A stretch of 64,000 nucleotides of DNA from Streptomyces profundus (GTDB lineage: Bacteria; Actinomycetota; Actinomycetes; Streptomycetales; Streptomycetaceae): contig NZ_CP082362.1 of assembly GCF_020740535.1 (NCBI RefSeq), positions 4,710,501 to 4,774,500 of the forward strand, given 5' to 3'. The notes below the pieces were generated by a model. The model made no database searches and had not been told where the DNA came from. It worked only from the letters and a program-made list of their open reading frames with translations. Shown here one piece after another: positions 8,676 through 17,658 of this stretch. The position numbers and the translations under genes were made by a program. Position 1 is the stretch's first letter. Each line of letters begins with the position of its first letter.

Positions 8676-10358
8676 TCAGTTGTCCGCGTCGGGCCTGGAT
8701 GCGCTACGCCAGACCGTCAGGTCGATGTTGACATAGCTGCTCGGTGAGTTCGTCCTGGTCACACGCTCGTTGAGGGTGACCAGGGCGATGTCTCCGCGGG
8801 CGGTGGTGACACAGATCTGGATGCCGGGGGAGATGTAGTTGGAAACGATGTCATTCGTGAAACGTGTCTCCGCGCGACAGACGTCCAGGGATCCGTCCTG
8901 TCCTGGCTCCAGGAGGACCATGTTGTTGTCCGGCTCGGTGCTCAACGACGAGTTGGTGAAGTACGAGTAGCTGAAGTCGCCTCTGCCGTGACCACCGTTG
9001 TCGACGGGGCGGGGAGTGGGCGGATCGTCCGTGAACAGGATCATGTACCTCGCGGGAATGTCGATGTCCGCATAATCCTCCGGCTCGGGGTTCGGGTCCG
9101 GCTGCTCGGTGGGCTCCGGCTCCGGCTCCGGCTGTTCGGTGGGCTCGGGGTCCGGCTCCGGCTCGTCGCTGGGTTCCGGGCTGGTCGGTGAGGGCGACGG
9201 CTCCTCCTGTCCGCCGTCTCCCCCACGGGTGTCCGCATCGTCGTCACCTCCGCTCCCGGCCTCGACACCGTTGTCATCGCCGCCCAGCACCATGGCACCG
9301 ATGGCCCCGCCGGCCAGCGCCGCGCACAGGCCGGTGGCGAGCAGGAACGCCACGAGTCGCCCACGCCCCCGGCGCTGGGCGGTGGCCGGGGGCAGTGTCC
9401 CCGGGCCCCAAGCGCCCGGCGGCGGGACGGCTGGTCCGGGCGCGGCGGGTGCGGGTACCGCCGGGGGCAGCGAGGTGACCGTGGAGAGGTGGCGTTCCAC
9501 CTCGGCGGCGACGGCTGGAGGCAGCCATCCGTCCGCGGACTCCGGTGCGTCGACCAGCAGCCGTTGGCACTCCTCGACCACCTCCGCGGCCGTGGGGCGT
9601 TCCGCCGGCTCCCTGGCCAGGCAGCGGGCGGTCAACTCCCGCAGGGCGGGCGGCAACCCCGCCAGATCGGGTTCCTCGTGCACGATCCGATACAGCACAG
9701 CGGGCGGCGGGCCGTCTCCGAAGGGTGGGCTGCCAATGGTGGCGAAGGCCGCGACCATGCCGAGGGAGAAGATGTCCACGGCGGCCGTGGCCGTTTGGCC
9801 CATCGCCTGTTCCGGTGCCATGAACGCGGGCGTGCCGGCGGTGAATCCGCTACGGGTGAGCGAGGTGAAGTCGAGTGCCCGGGAGATGCCGAAGTCGATG
9901 ACTCTCGGACCGTCCTGGGCAAGTAGCACATTCGACGGCTTGAGGTCCCGATGCACCACACCCGCGCCGTGGATCCCCCGCAACGCCTCGGCGATGCCGG
10001 CCAGCAGGCGAGCCGCGGCGGGCAGTGGCAGCGGGCCATGCGTCCGGACGGCGGCATACAGGGAGGGGCCCGCTACGTATGCGGCGGCGAACCACGGCCG
10101 CGGCCCTTCCGTGTCGCTGTCGATGACGGGGGCCGTATAAGGGCCTTGGACACGCTGGGCGGCGCGTACCTCCTGCTGAAGCCGCTGCCGAAAGTCGGGA
10201 TCCGAGGCCAGCTCCGGATGGATCACCTTGATGGCGACCGGCCGCCCTCCGGGCGTGTGTGACAGATAAACCCTTCCCATTCCCCCTGCGCCAACCCGGT
10301 GCGTGATCCGGTAACCAGCTATGGACGGCGGGTCGTCAGCCGCTAAAGGAGTCAACAC
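8676..10358 (-). CDS. Membrane-anchored Ser/Thr protein kinase
   Basis: Predicted 560-residue Hanks-type kinase. The cytosolic kinase domain (about 1-270) has GAGGMGRVY, VAIKVIHPE, HRDLKPSNVLL, DFGISRAL and APEQAM. A Pro/Ala linker leads to one transmembrane helix (about 336-360). A Glu-Pro repeat linker follows, alternating E-P-E-P units over about 45 residues, and then an extracellular domain of about 130 residues with two cysteines and no PASTA or known fold motif. This is the usual layout of Streptomyces receptor-like kinases. The Glu-Pro linker probably spans the cell wall. The ligand is unknown. Confidence 0.9.
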   Translation of the reverse strand: MLTPLAADDPPSIAGYRITHRVGAGGMGRVYLSHTPGGRPVAIKVIHPELASDPDFRQRLQQEVRAAQRVQGPYTAPVIDSDTEGPRPWFAAAYVAGPSLYAAVRTHGPLPLPAAARLLAGIAEALRGIHGAGVVHRDLKPSNVLLAQDGPRVIDFGISRALDFTSLTRSGFTAGTPAFMAPEQAMGQTATAAVDIFSLGMVAAFATIGSPPFGDGPPPAVLYRIVHEEPDLAGLPPALRELTARCLAREPAERPTAAEVVEECQRLLVDAPESADGWLPPAVAAEVERHLSTVTSLPPAVPAPAAPGPAVPPPGAWGPGTLPPATAQRRGRGRLVAFLLATGLCAALAGGAIGAMVLGGDDNGVEAGSGGDDDADTRGGDGGQEEPSPSPTSPEPSDEPEPDPEPTEQPEPEPEPTEQPDPNPEPEDYADIDIPARYMILFTDDPPTPRPVDNGGHGRGDFSYSYFTNSSLSTEPDNNMVLLEPGQDGSLDVCRAETRFTNDIVSNYISPGIQICVTTARGDIALVTLNERVTRTNSPSSYVNIDLTVWRSASRPDADN

Positions 10359-10535
10359 GTGGTAACCCTAGCGACTTCGGCGGCCGTTGACACGAGCGCG
10401 ATACCAACTGAAATCGAACCGAGGGAAGCGTTGTTCGCTCTCGGAAAACAGCCATGCTCGTGAATCCCGGACCCAGGGGGACCAGTTGATGACAGGACAC
10501 TGAAAACGAAATCCCCTTACGGAGATATACAGGGG
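10359..10535. other. Non-coding stretch between kinase and NlpC/P60 remnant
   Basis: About 180 bases upstream of the kinase gene on the minus strand. It should contain the kinase promoter, but no -35/-10 pair stands out. Minus-strand translation gives aromatic-rich text (INWSPWVRDSRAWLF) in an open frame that could be gene debris. No family is recognised. Confidence 0.3.
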
Positions 10536-10822
10536 TGTGCCCGGGGTCTGGTGGCGCCGAGGTAGTCGTCGCCTGGGTAGCGGTGGCATTCTTCGCGGAC
10601 GAGTTCGCCGGGCTTGGGGCGCTGATCATGTGGCCGTTGCCGGTGCGGATGCCGACGTGGTGGATGTTGTGGGGGGTGCCGTAGAAGAGGAGGTCGCCGG
10701 GCATGCGGGGGCTGGCGGGAGTTGGGGGCTGGCGGCGTGTTGGTAGGCGGCGGTGTAGGCGGCTTGGGTGAGGCCGGAGCCGTCGAAGCCGGGGTGGGAG
10801 GGCGGTGTAAGGCCGCATCTCA
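10536..10822 (-). pseudogene. Broken NlpC/P60 cell-wall peptidase
   Basis: Two minus-strand frames together give the C40 peptidase core. FDGSGLTQAAYTAAY (about 10755-10785) corresponds to the nucleophile motif FDCSG, with the catalytic Cys replaced by Gly. PGDLLFYGTPHNIHHVGI (about 10640-10695) is the histidine region. A third frame carries a tail ending GDDYLGATRP. At least two frameshifts and loss of the nucleophile make it inactive. It borders the old end of CRISPR array 1. Intact relatives are secreted endopeptidases acting on peptidoglycan stem peptides. Confidence 0.7.
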
Positions 10823-10876
10823 TGCCCGTTCCGGCACCTCACCTTCAGGCCCGCCGCCCAGCGATGAACCCGTCAC

Positions 10877-11168
10877 GTTGCCAACCCTCTGGGCTGATGA
10901 GGACCGGCGACGTGCCGCTCGCCGGCCGCCTGATGGGCGCGCCGCGAACCCTCCGCGGTTGATGAGGACCATGAATGCCCTCCCTGTGACTGCCTGTCTC
11001 ACCGTATGTTGCGAACCCTCCGGGATTGATGAGGACATGCCGGCGGCGATCCACAGCAGCGGGGCCGCCAGCGGTTGCGAACCCTCCGGGATTGATGAGG
11101 GCTCGAGGCTGACGGACCACGTCGGCGGGTAGCGCCGGGGTTGCGAACCCTCCGGGGTTGATGAGGAC
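10877..11168 (-). CRISPR. Type I-B CRISPR array 1 (5 repeats)
   Basis: Five 28-29-bp repeats start at 10877, 10941, 11008, 11074 and 11140, with spacers of 36-38 bases. The plus-strand form is GTTGCGAACCC then TCCGGGGTTGATGAGGAC; the transcribed form ends GGGTTCGCAAC. AACCC/GGGTT can form a small hairpin. The two left repeats are degenerate and the right one is perfect, so the left is the old end and the leader is at the right. This gives minus-strand transcription. The repeats match arrays 2 and 3, assigning it to the I-B system 3 kb away. Confidence 0.95.
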
Positions 11169-11370
11169 CCGAGTGTAAAGCCGCTGGTTGGGAAGCGGGT
11201 CTGGGTGTCGCGTGGGGGTGAAAGTGCAGCGGTCTGACGGTAGTGCAACGTTGCAGGTCAGAGGGGTGAGTGGGGCGCCGCGCAGGTGGTTGGGGGAGTG
11301 GTCCGTGGGGTGTTGGGCTGATGGAGCCAGCCTAGCTCTGGTAGCAGGGGCCGCACTTGGAATGCTGACC
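11169..11370 (-). promoter_or_regulatory. I-B CRISPR leader of array 1
   Basis: About 200 bases right of the array are closely shared with leaders 2 and 3. The shared parts are CCGAGTGTAAAGCCGCTGGTT next to the repeat, TGCAACGTTGCA (a 12-bp palindrome at 11244-11255, 75 bases from the last repeat), and a block around GATGGAGCCAGCCTAGCTC. By position it should hold the array promoter, reading leftward, and the integration signals. The remaining bases to 11645 hold nothing recognisable. Confidence 0.85.
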
Positions 11371-11645
11371 AGCAGATGGTAGAGCCACAGCCTTGGTGGG
11401 ATCCCTGTGCACGCGGGGGCCCGGCCGCAGTCCGGTTGGAGGTGTCCGCCTCTGTCGGCGTATAGGTCCTTCGCTATCGCGCCCACTCCTGGAGCCCGCT
11501 CCCTCTGCGCGTCTGGAGCCGCTGGAATCTCGTGCCCCTTTCGGCGGATCAAGGCCAACCAGCCGCGCGCACGGGTGATGACCGGAACGGCCTCTGTCAT
11601 CCGGCCGGTCCCGTGGGCGACCGTCCGCTCGGCATGGTTGTCGGA

Positions 11646-13067
11646 TCAGCGGGGCCGCCATGCCCTGAGGAGTTCGTCCGGCCCGAAGACCGCCTGAAGG
11701 CCGGAACAGGTGGCGCCGTTTCGGGAGGCCGCGACGAGCGGGATCGGTTCGTCGGTGAGCGCGGCCCTGTGCTTGTGCAGGGCGGCCAGGTCATGGGCGT
11801 CGAAGGGGGCCGTCTCAAGCCACTTGACCGAACCCAGGAACAGCAACTGCTTCGCCACGGGTTGCCGATCCGCACCCACGAGGTCGATCTCGACGTCGTT
11901 GCTGCGCGTCCAGTACCCGCCGACAGCGGGGGCGGCGGGCAGTTCGCCGTCCGGCAGGATCCGGGCGAGGGACTCCCTGACCAGGGGTTCGACAGCACGT
12001 CCCCGCCAACTGGTCCACCGCTCTCGGATTCGGGCCAGGGTGAGGTCGCCCCGCATGCGCTCGATCTCCGCCATGTGCGGATCGAGGAACGCCAGCCAGA
12101 AGCGGAGGTAGGGGTCCGCCACCCGGTAGCGGCGCTCTTTCGAGGGATGCAGGGAGATCGGAAGTTCGGCCGCCACTACACGCTTGTCGATCAGCAGGTT
12201 GGCTGCCCTGCTGAGGGTGCTGTGGGCGATGCCGCCGGCGGCCCGAGCGATGTTGGTGAAGGTCCGCTCGCCCGATCCGATGGCCCGCAGTACGTCCCTG
12301 CCCAACGCCTGCGGTGGGAACTCGGCAGCGAGCGAGCGCTCGGCCGAGACGAGGAGAGCGGAGATCGGGTTCTCCAGGGACGCGTCCAGGAAGTCCCACA
12401 TCGAGGCTCCGGCCTGCCATTCCCGGCAGATCAGCGGCAGCCCGCCCGTGATGAGTGCGGCGTCGAAGGCGGCGGCCGGTTCCAGGTCGAGCATCTCGCC
12501 GATGTCCGCCGGGGTCAGCGGCCCCACGACCATCTCCCGACCTCGCTGGTGGAACGGACGGTCGTAGCTGTCGAGTGATTCCATCATCGAGAGATCCGAA
12601 CCGACCAGCAGCAGCAGGACGGGCTTGCGGCTGAGCAACCGGTCCCAGGCGCGCTGGAGCATCCCCTCGAAGGCGTCGACGCGTTCCATGAGGTAGGGGA
12701 CCTCGTCGATCACGACCACGCTCGGGGCGTCATCGGGCAGAATCTCTGCCAAGAGCCGAAAGGCCGCGTTCCACTGGCTCGGCGTTTCCTCTGTGAAGAG
12801 CGAGCGATCTGGCAGGGAGGAGTTGGCAACGGCATCGACCAGCTCCGCCAGCTCGTCTTCCGCGGAGCCGCCGGCGGCGGTGAAGAACAGATGGGGGACG
12901 GCTGCCCGGGCAAGGAACTCCTCGACCAGAGTGGACTTCCCCACGCGCCGCCTACCCCGGATGAGCAGGCACTGGCCCGGCTGGGCCGAGCCGGCCTCGG
13001 CGCTGACCTCGTCGAGCGTGCGCCGCAACGTGCGGAGTTCCTGGTCCCTACCGATAAAGCGGTGCAT
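11646..13067 (-). CDS. AAA ATPase with DUF234-like C-terminus
   Basis: Predicted 473-residue P-loop ATPase of the archaeal-ATPase-like group. Walker A is RGRRRVGKSTLV (about residues 36-47), Walker B is VVVIDEVPYL, and a sensor-like segment reads LLLLVGSDLSMM. The C-terminal half resembles the DUF234 nuclease-like region (LRFWLAFLDP, then DVEIDLVGADR), the usual partner fold of these ATPases. ATG 13067 is used because homology starts with MHRFIGRDQEL; upstream residues look non-coding. Such proteins occur in accessory regions and have been linked to defence or mobile functions, but this one has no proven role. A perfect palindrome lies 44 bases upstream. Confidence 0.75.
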   Translation of the reverse strand: MHRFIGRDQELRTLRRTLDEVSAEAGSAQPGQCLLIRGRRRVGKSTLVEEFLARAAVPHLFFTAAGGSAEDELAELVDAVANSSLPDRSLFTEETPSQWNAAFRLLAEILPDDAPSVVVIDEVPYLMERVDAFEGMLQRAWDRLLSRKPVLLLLVGSDLSMMESLDSYDRPFHQRGREMVVGPLTPADIGEMLDLEPAAAFDAALITGGLPLICREWQAGASMWDFLDASLENPISALLVSAERSLAAEFPPQALGRDVLRAIGSGERTFTNIARAAGGIAHSTLSRAANLLIDKRVVAAELPISLHPSKERRYRVADPYLRFWLAFLDPHMAEIERMRGDLTLARIRERWTSWRGRAVEPLVRESLARILPDGELPAAPAVGGYWTRSNDVEIDLVGADRQPVAKQLLFLGSVKWLETAPFDAHDLAALHKHRAALTDEPIPLVAASRNGATCSGLQAVFGPDELLRAWRPR

Positions 13068-13110
13068 GAGAGGCGATCCTGTCGTTGCAGCGTCATTGCG
13101 CGACACCCTA

Positions 13111-13134
13111 GATAGTATCGGCAGCGATACTATC
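13111..13134. promoter_or_regulatory. Perfect palindrome, probable operator
   Basis: GATAGTATCG-GCAG-CGATACTATC is a perfect 10-bp inverted repeat with a 4-base centre. It lies 44 bases upstream of the ATPase start codon. It is unusually AT-rich for this genome and has no T-run, so an operator for a dimeric repressor is more likely than a terminator. The regulator is not identified. Confidence 0.6.
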
Positions 13135-13399
13135 TGCTCCGCAACTCTTCTCCAGGCGTGTGACGCGTCGCGACCTCCGCCGTCGCTACGTCCCCCACCC
13201 CGTGGAACGCCAGCGCGAGCGGAAGCGGGCTGCGCGAGGCCGTCGGCGGCTCCGTCAGAGGAGAGCTGGCGGAAGCCGAGACCCGAGCCGCAGGGGGCAC
13301 CCGGCGTGCTCACACCGAGCGCGAGGAGCAGGCACGCAGGACCGCCGGTCCGTCCGGGCTGCCACGTGAGCGACGGGCGGGCGCCGCGGCTGCGCGCTG

Positions 13400-13428
13400 G
13401 TTGCGAACCCCCCAGGGCTGATGAGGGC
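13400..13428 (-). CRISPR. Solitary decayed I-B repeat
   Basis: GTTGCGAACCCCCCAGGGCTGATGAGGGC differs from the consensus at about four positions. It is followed by CCGAGAGTAAAGGTGCTGGT, matching the leader's repeat-proximal end. No second repeat is found to the left. It is the relic of an array that once stood directly upstream of the cas operon. Confidence 0.85.
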
Positions 13429-13600
13429 CCGAGAGTAAAGGTGCTGGTCAGAGTGGGTAGACGGGGCTGCTCTTCGGGGTGGGGTGCAGCGGGTCGGCGG
13501 TGGTGCGTCGGTGCTGGTCAAGGGGGGTGTCGAGGTGGCTGGGTGTTGGTTTGCGGTGCCAGCCTCGTTCGGGAGCCCGAGGTGTGGGCCAGCCTTGGCG
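13429..13600 (-). promoter_or_regulatory. Decayed I-B leader upstream of cas6
   Basis: The sequence after the solitary repeat aligns with leaders 1-3 through the GTAAAG block and a GTGCAGCGG...GGCGGTGGTGC block. The 12-bp palindrome of the other leaders is lost. Homology fades by about 13600. The cas operon promoter must lie between here and 13765, since the cas genes downstream are contiguous. The rest of 13135-13767 contains no gene. Confidence 0.6.
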
Positions 13601-13764
13601 GACTCGCTGTGACTGGAAGCTCGCTATCACAACTAGGCGAGCTTCGTCTGCATTTAGGTGTTTTCGTCCGCTGGCTCGTCGCCTGCGACTATCTTGCACT
13701 GCGTGTCATCGCACCACTGCTCGCGGTGATGTGCGGATGAGTCTATCGATCCTGCCGTGGGGGT

Positions 13765-14469
13765 GTGGTGAGAGTTCGCGTGGACGTCGCGGCGGATGTG
13801 CCGGTGGTGCCGTGGGAGGAGGTGCATGGGCCGGCGCGGGGGGCGTTGTATGGGCTGTTGTCCGAGGTGGAGCCGGAGTTGGCGCGGTCGTTGCATGACG
13901 GTGGGTGGGGTGGGCATCCGTTGCGGCCGGTGGGGATGACGAGTCCGTTGTTCAGGGGAGCGCCCGTGCGGGCGGGGGTTTTCACGACATCGCAGGATGG
14001 CTCGTTGTGGTTCGGGTCGCCGGTGCCGGAGATCGCTTCCGCGTTGGTGCGCGGGCTGGCGGCGCGGTCGGAGATTCGTTGGGGCTCGGCGCGGCTGTCG
14101 ATCCGGGGGGTGGAGCTGGAGCAGGCGGACCAGGTGGCCGACGGCAGGGAAGACGGGTTGGTGGAGCTGAGTTCGGTGACCCCGGTGGTGGTGAAGCGGG
14201 AGGGGCGGTATCTGTTGCCGGGCGACGAGCACTACGTCGAGCGGTTGCGGCACAACCTGGTGCACAAGGCGGATGTGTTGGGTCTGCCGGCGCCGCGTGG
14301 GGTGTGGGTGGTGGACGCGGGGCCGAGGCGGCGGTTCACCGTGCGGGGGGCGCCCAGGATCGGGGCCCGCGTGCGGGTGGCGTTGGAGGCGGACCGGCGG
14401 TTTGTGGCGGCGGTGCGGTGCTGGGGGCTGGGGTTGGACACGGTGCAGGGCTTCGGGTGGGTGCGGTGA
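13765..14469 (+). CDS. cas6: Cas6 pre-crRNA endonuclease (type I-B)
   Basis: Predicted 234-residue Cas6, the RNase that cuts I-B repeat transcripts and leaves the 8-nt handle. The C-terminal glycine-rich loop GLGLDTVQGFGWVR fits the Cas6 G-loop signature. GTG 13765 and GTG 13768 are both possible starts. HYVERLRHNLVHKAD contains a histidine that may be catalytic. It is first in an eight-gene operon, and its stop overlaps the cas8 start (GTGA). The size agrees with I-B Cas6. Confidence 0.88.
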   Translation: MVRVRVDVAADVPVVPWEEVHGPARGALYGLLSEVEPELARSLHDGGWGGHPLRPVGMTSPLFRGAPVRAGVFTTSQDGSLWFGSPVPEIASALVRGLAARSEIRWGSARLSIRGVELEQADQVADGREDGLVELSSVTPVVVKREGRYLLPGDEHYVERLRHNLVHKADVLGLPAPRGVWVVDAGPRRRFTVRGAPRIGARVRVALEADRRFVAAVRCWGLGLDTVQGFGWVR

Positions 14470-15908
14470 GCGTCGCCCAACTCCCGGTGGATCAGGGGGC
14501 GTTGGCGATGTCCGGTCATCCGTTGCAGCGCGCCGGCGCCTGGGCTGTGGCGGTGTTGGCGGAGCGGGCGAGCCCGGCGGAGGTGACGGGGCCCGACTTG
14601 GCGCTGGTCGCGGCGCGGATTGCCGAGGACGCGTCCCGGGCTGCCGTGGCCGACAAGGGCACGGCAGCCTACGACTGGTGGAAGGTCCTCTTCGCGCTCT
14701 ATCCCAATTCCAAGGCCACGCACAGCAAGCGGGCCAAGGACCGGGACGCGCTGCGGGACGCGATCCTGGAGTTGTTCGCTCCGGAGCCAGAAGGGGAAGG
14801 CAGGCCGCGCCCGTGTACGTTCTGCGGCGTTTCCGCGAGGGCCGTCTGGTCGAAGTCGAATCTTCCGCTGTTCGACACCAACAAGATGCTGAACACGCTG
14901 CCCCCCGGGGTGCCCGGCTGGCCGGTGTGTCGTGGGTGTCGGGTGGCGGCCTGGGCGTTGCCGTATGGGGCGTGGGTGACGGCTGGTTCGGCGACGGTGT
15001 TCTCCTGCGAGAGCGAGGTGGCCGAGCGGCGGTTCGCGGAGCGGAACGTGTTGCGGGCCCGGCGGGTGATGCAGTTGGGGTTCGAACGGCTTGGGGTTGA
15101 CGGGCGGCCGGAGTTGGTGGCGCTGCGGGCCCTGCGGCACGCACGGGTCGAGCTGTCGGCGTCCACGTTGTGGAGTTTCAAGAACGACAACCAGGAGCCG
15201 TGGCTGCGGGTGACCTATACCCGCAGGGCCGTGCCGCGCTTTCTGGCACTGGTGGAGGGGAACGCGCCGCTGCGGCGCGGCTGGCGGCTGTTGGAGATCG
15301 CGCTGACCCGGCGCGACAAGCAGGGCGCCGTGGTCAGCGGCGGTGCGGCCGAGGCGGCGCGGCTGGTGTTCGAGGTCGAGGACGGTCGCGGTCGCTCCTT
15401 CCTCTGGGAGCTGCACCGCCTGTTGACCGGCTCGGAGCATCGCTGGACCCCACAACACGCGACGTGTCTCGCGCGACTCGCCATGACCTATGCCAAGGAG
15501 GTGCTCGGGATGGATCCGGATCTGAAACCGGTGACGCAACTGCTCGTGGACTGGATCGAGCACGGAGGGAGTGGCGGGCCGAGGGGGCGCTGGGCGGAGT
15601 ATCAGCGCGTCGCCCTCAACCCCTATGAGCTGGGCAGGGTGTTGCACAGGGCGCAGAGCCGGCTCTTCCTGGACGGCCGCGAGATCACCGCGGACGGGGA
15701 GCACTGGAAGCGCCTGATCCAACGGCATCCCCGCGCCTGGGAGCAGCGGCTGCTGCTGAGCGTCGCCGTGGTGCAGGCGCTCCAGGAACGAAAAGTGCGG
15801 GTGAACGACAAGCCGGCCGACGCTGAGGAAGCAGAGCAGGTGGCGGCGCTCGAGAAGCAGATCGACGAGGCGGCCATCCTGGCCGACGACTCCCTGGGGG
15901 CGATGTAA
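14466..15908 (+). CDS. cas8b: Cas8b (Cst1-like) large subunit
   Basis: Predicted 480-residue large subunit of the I-B Cascade complex, which recognises the PAM and recruits Cas3. A zinc-finger-like region, CTFCGVSARAVWSK then VCRGCRVAAW (two CxxC pairs, about residues 118-160), is characteristic of Cst1/Cas8b1 proteins. The C-terminus is helical and acidic, which could include the small-subunit function. GTG 14466 was chosen because it overlaps the cas6 stop; the open frame extends 5' but runs through cas6. It overlaps cas7 by one base (TAATG). Confidence 0.85.
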   Translation: MSVAQLPVDQGALAMSGHPLQRAGAWAVAVLAERASPAEVTGPDLALVAARIAEDASRAAVADKGTAAYDWWKVLFALYPNSKATHSKRAKDRDALRDAILELFAPEPEGEGRPRPCTFCGVSARAVWSKSNLPLFDTNKMLNTLPPGVPGWPVCRGCRVAAWALPYGAWVTAGSATVFSCESEVAERRFAERNVLRARRVMQLGFERLGVDGRPELVALRALRHARVELSASTLWSFKNDNQEPWLRVTYTRRAVPRFLALVEGNAPLRRGWRLLEIALTRRDKQGAVVSGGAAEAARLVFEVEDGRGRSFLWELHRLLTGSEHRWTPQHATCLARLAMTYAKEVLGMDPDLKPVTQLLVDWIEHGGSGGPRGRWAEYQRVALNPYELGRVLHRAQSRLFLDGREITADGEHWKRLIQRHPRAWEQRLLLSVAVVQALQERKVRVNDKPADAEEAEQVAALEKQIDEAAILADDSLGAM

Positions 15909-16966
15909 TGGCGTATCTGGCCGGGAAGATGGTGTTGTCGGTGCGGGCCGCCGCGCCGAACAACGGTCGTGGTGAGCCCACCAAGGCCAAGGTGAAGACC
16001 GTGCGCACCCATGAGGGCACCTTCCCCTATGTGTCGGCGCAGGCCGTGCGGCGGTGGCTGCGGGAGAGCATGGTGGAGATGGGTTCGGTGCCTTCCCCGG
16101 TGACCCGGGTCGGCAAGGCACAGAACAAGGCACAGAAGGCCAACACCGAGGCCAATCCCGCCCGTTACGCCGACGATGACCTGTTCGGCTATATGAAGGC
16201 CGGCCCCAAGGGGGACTCGGAGGCGACGACGCTGCGGGACAGCCCGTTCATGTTGGGCACCCTGCTGTCGGTGGCGCCGACCCGGGTCACGGACGACTTC
16301 GGGGTGATGGCGCGCGGGGTGAGCGAGCCGGTGCTGCACGAGCACGAGTTCTTCACCGCCGACCTGGCTGCCCCCTTCCTGCTGGATCTGCCGCGCGTCG
16401 GCACGTTCACCCTGCCCACCAAGACCGGGGTGGGACGGCCCAACTACCTGAGCCAGGAGGCCGCGCTCCAGGTCGCCGAGGCGGCCTCGGCCGGGGCGTC
16501 CAGCGTGACGTTCCGCGACCAGCCGGCGGTGCGGTTGCCGCTCGCCGAACGGCGGGAGCGCGCCGCGCTGTTGCTGGAGGCCATGGCGCAGCTGAGCGGT
16601 GGGGCGAAGCAGGCGCTGCACTACGGGGATCGGGTGCCGGATCTGCTGGTTCTGGTGCCGTTCAAGGGCGGGGTCAACCCGCTGGCCCATGTGGTGGACG
16701 GCGAGCCCGGCCGTGGCCTGCGGGTGCGCGGTGACGTGCTGCTGGCGGAGTTGGAGGCGTGGGAGGGCGAGTGGCTCTCCCCGGTGCGGGTCGGCTGGCG
16801 GCCGGGCTTCGCCGACGACCAACGGGAGACCTTCGAGCGGCACTGCAAGGAGAAGATCGAGGCGGGCGAGATCGTGATCGGTCATCCCCGGACGGTGTTG
16901 CGCGATCTGGCGGCCGAGCTGCGCGACGGTGAGCTGGACATGTGGTTCGAGGATCCCGAACGGTGA
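15908..16966 (+). CDS. cas7: Cas7 (Cst2/DevR family) backbone subunit
   Basis: Predicted 352-residue Cas7 of the Cst2/DevR type, which forms the crRNA-bound filament of Cascade. The N-terminus contains LAGKMVLSVRAAAPNNGRG and later VKTVRTHEGTFPYVSAQAVR, the region typical of DevR-like Cas7. RPNYLSQEAALQVAEAA follows the lid region. ATG 15908 overlaps the cas8 stop, and the cas7 stop overlaps cas5 (GTGA). It has the family's usual length. The DevR name comes from myxobacterial relatives; no developmental role is implied here. Confidence 0.92.
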   Translation: MAYLAGKMVLSVRAAAPNNGRGEPTKAKVKTVRTHEGTFPYVSAQAVRRWLRESMVEMGSVPSPVTRVGKAQNKAQKANTEANPARYADDDLFGYMKAGPKGDSEATTLRDSPFMLGTLLSVAPTRVTDDFGVMARGVSEPVLHEHEFFTADLAAPFLLDLPRVGTFTLPTKTGVGRPNYLSQEAALQVAEAASAGASSVTFRDQPAVRLPLAERRERAALLLEAMAQLSGGAKQALHYGDRVPDLLVLVPFKGGVNPLAHVVDGEPGRGLRVRGDVLLAELEAWEGEWLSPVRVGWRPGFADDQRETFERHCKEKIEAGEIVIGHPRTVLRDLAAELRDGELDMWFEDPER

Positions 16967-17658
16967 CCGTGACGCTGGAGCGGCAGCCGTTGCCGGCGTG
17001 GCGGTTGGCGTTCTTCGCGCCCGTCGCCTCGTTCCGCGACCCGCTCTTCCCCGGGCTGAGCCGTGGTCTGCCGCTGCCTCCGCCCTCGACGGTGCGTGGC
17101 CTGCTGGCGGCGGCGACGGGGGAGTTGGCGGAGACGCTGCCCTTCGGGATGGCCGCCCGGGTGGAGGGCAGGGGCGTCGATGCCGAGACCTACCATCCGG
17201 TGCTGTCCAACGCCACCAACCCCACGGTCGGTGGCCGGGCCCCGGCCGCCAAGGGCGGGATGACGCTGCGCGACCGGCCTTTCCTGGCGGGCGTTCACCT
17301 CATGCTGTGGCTGCCGGGTGAGGAGGGCGAACGCGTCGCCCGCGCGCTGCGACGCCCCCGTTGGGCCCTGCGGCTGGGCCGTTCCCAGGACATCGTCCAC
17401 CCGAAGGCCCGTGACCGCGTGCTGCTGGAACCGGCGGCGGAAGCCGCCGTTGGCTATGCCGTTGCCCCGCTCGGCGGCCACGACGGCGGCTCGGCCCGGT
17501 CGGTGCGGATGGCCTCCAGCGTTTCGCCGGACCGGCTGGCCACCCGTTGGGCCGAGTACCTGTGGTGTGACGCGCCCGGCCCGGTCGGCCCGGTGCGCGG
17601 CGCCTACCGCGAGACGGGTTCCCACGAGGGCCAGGCCGTCTGGCTGCTCGAACCGTGA
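16963..17658 (+). CDS. cas5: Cas5 (Cas5t-like) Cascade subunit
   Basis: Predicted 231-residue Cas5, which caps the 5' end of crRNA in Cascade. The N-terminus fits the Cas5 RAMP pattern: PAWRLAFFAPVASFRDPLF then GLPLPPPSTVRGLLAAATGE. The second matches the conserved P-x-P-S-T-x-x-G-x-L segment of Cas5 proteins. GTG 16963 overlaps the cas7 stop and is preferred over GTG 16942, which lies inside cas7. The stop overlaps the cas3 start. The order cas7-cas5-cas3 is standard for I-B. Confidence 0.9.
   Translation: MTVTLERQPLPAWRLAFFAPVASFRDPLFPGLSRGLPLPPPSTVRGLLAAATGELAETLPFGMAARVEGRGVDAETYHPVLSNATNPTVGGRAPAAKGGMTLRDRPFLAGVHLMLWLPGEEGERVARALRRPRWALRLGRSQDIVHPKARDRVLLEPAAEAAVGYAVAPLGGHDGGSARSVRMASSVSPDRLATRWAEYLWCDAPGPVGPVRGAYRETGSHEGQAVWLLEP

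Noticed and set aside
10877..11168. Assignment of array 1 to a type I-E system
   Set aside because: Repeat length of 29 is similar, but the sequence matches arrays 2 and 3 beside the I-B operon, and no cas8e/cse2 genes are present.
13905..14465. An N-terminal extension of Cas8b of about 187 residues
   Set aside because: It lies entirely over cas6 in another frame and has Gly/Ala shadow composition; GTG 14466 overlapping the cas6 stop is the better start.
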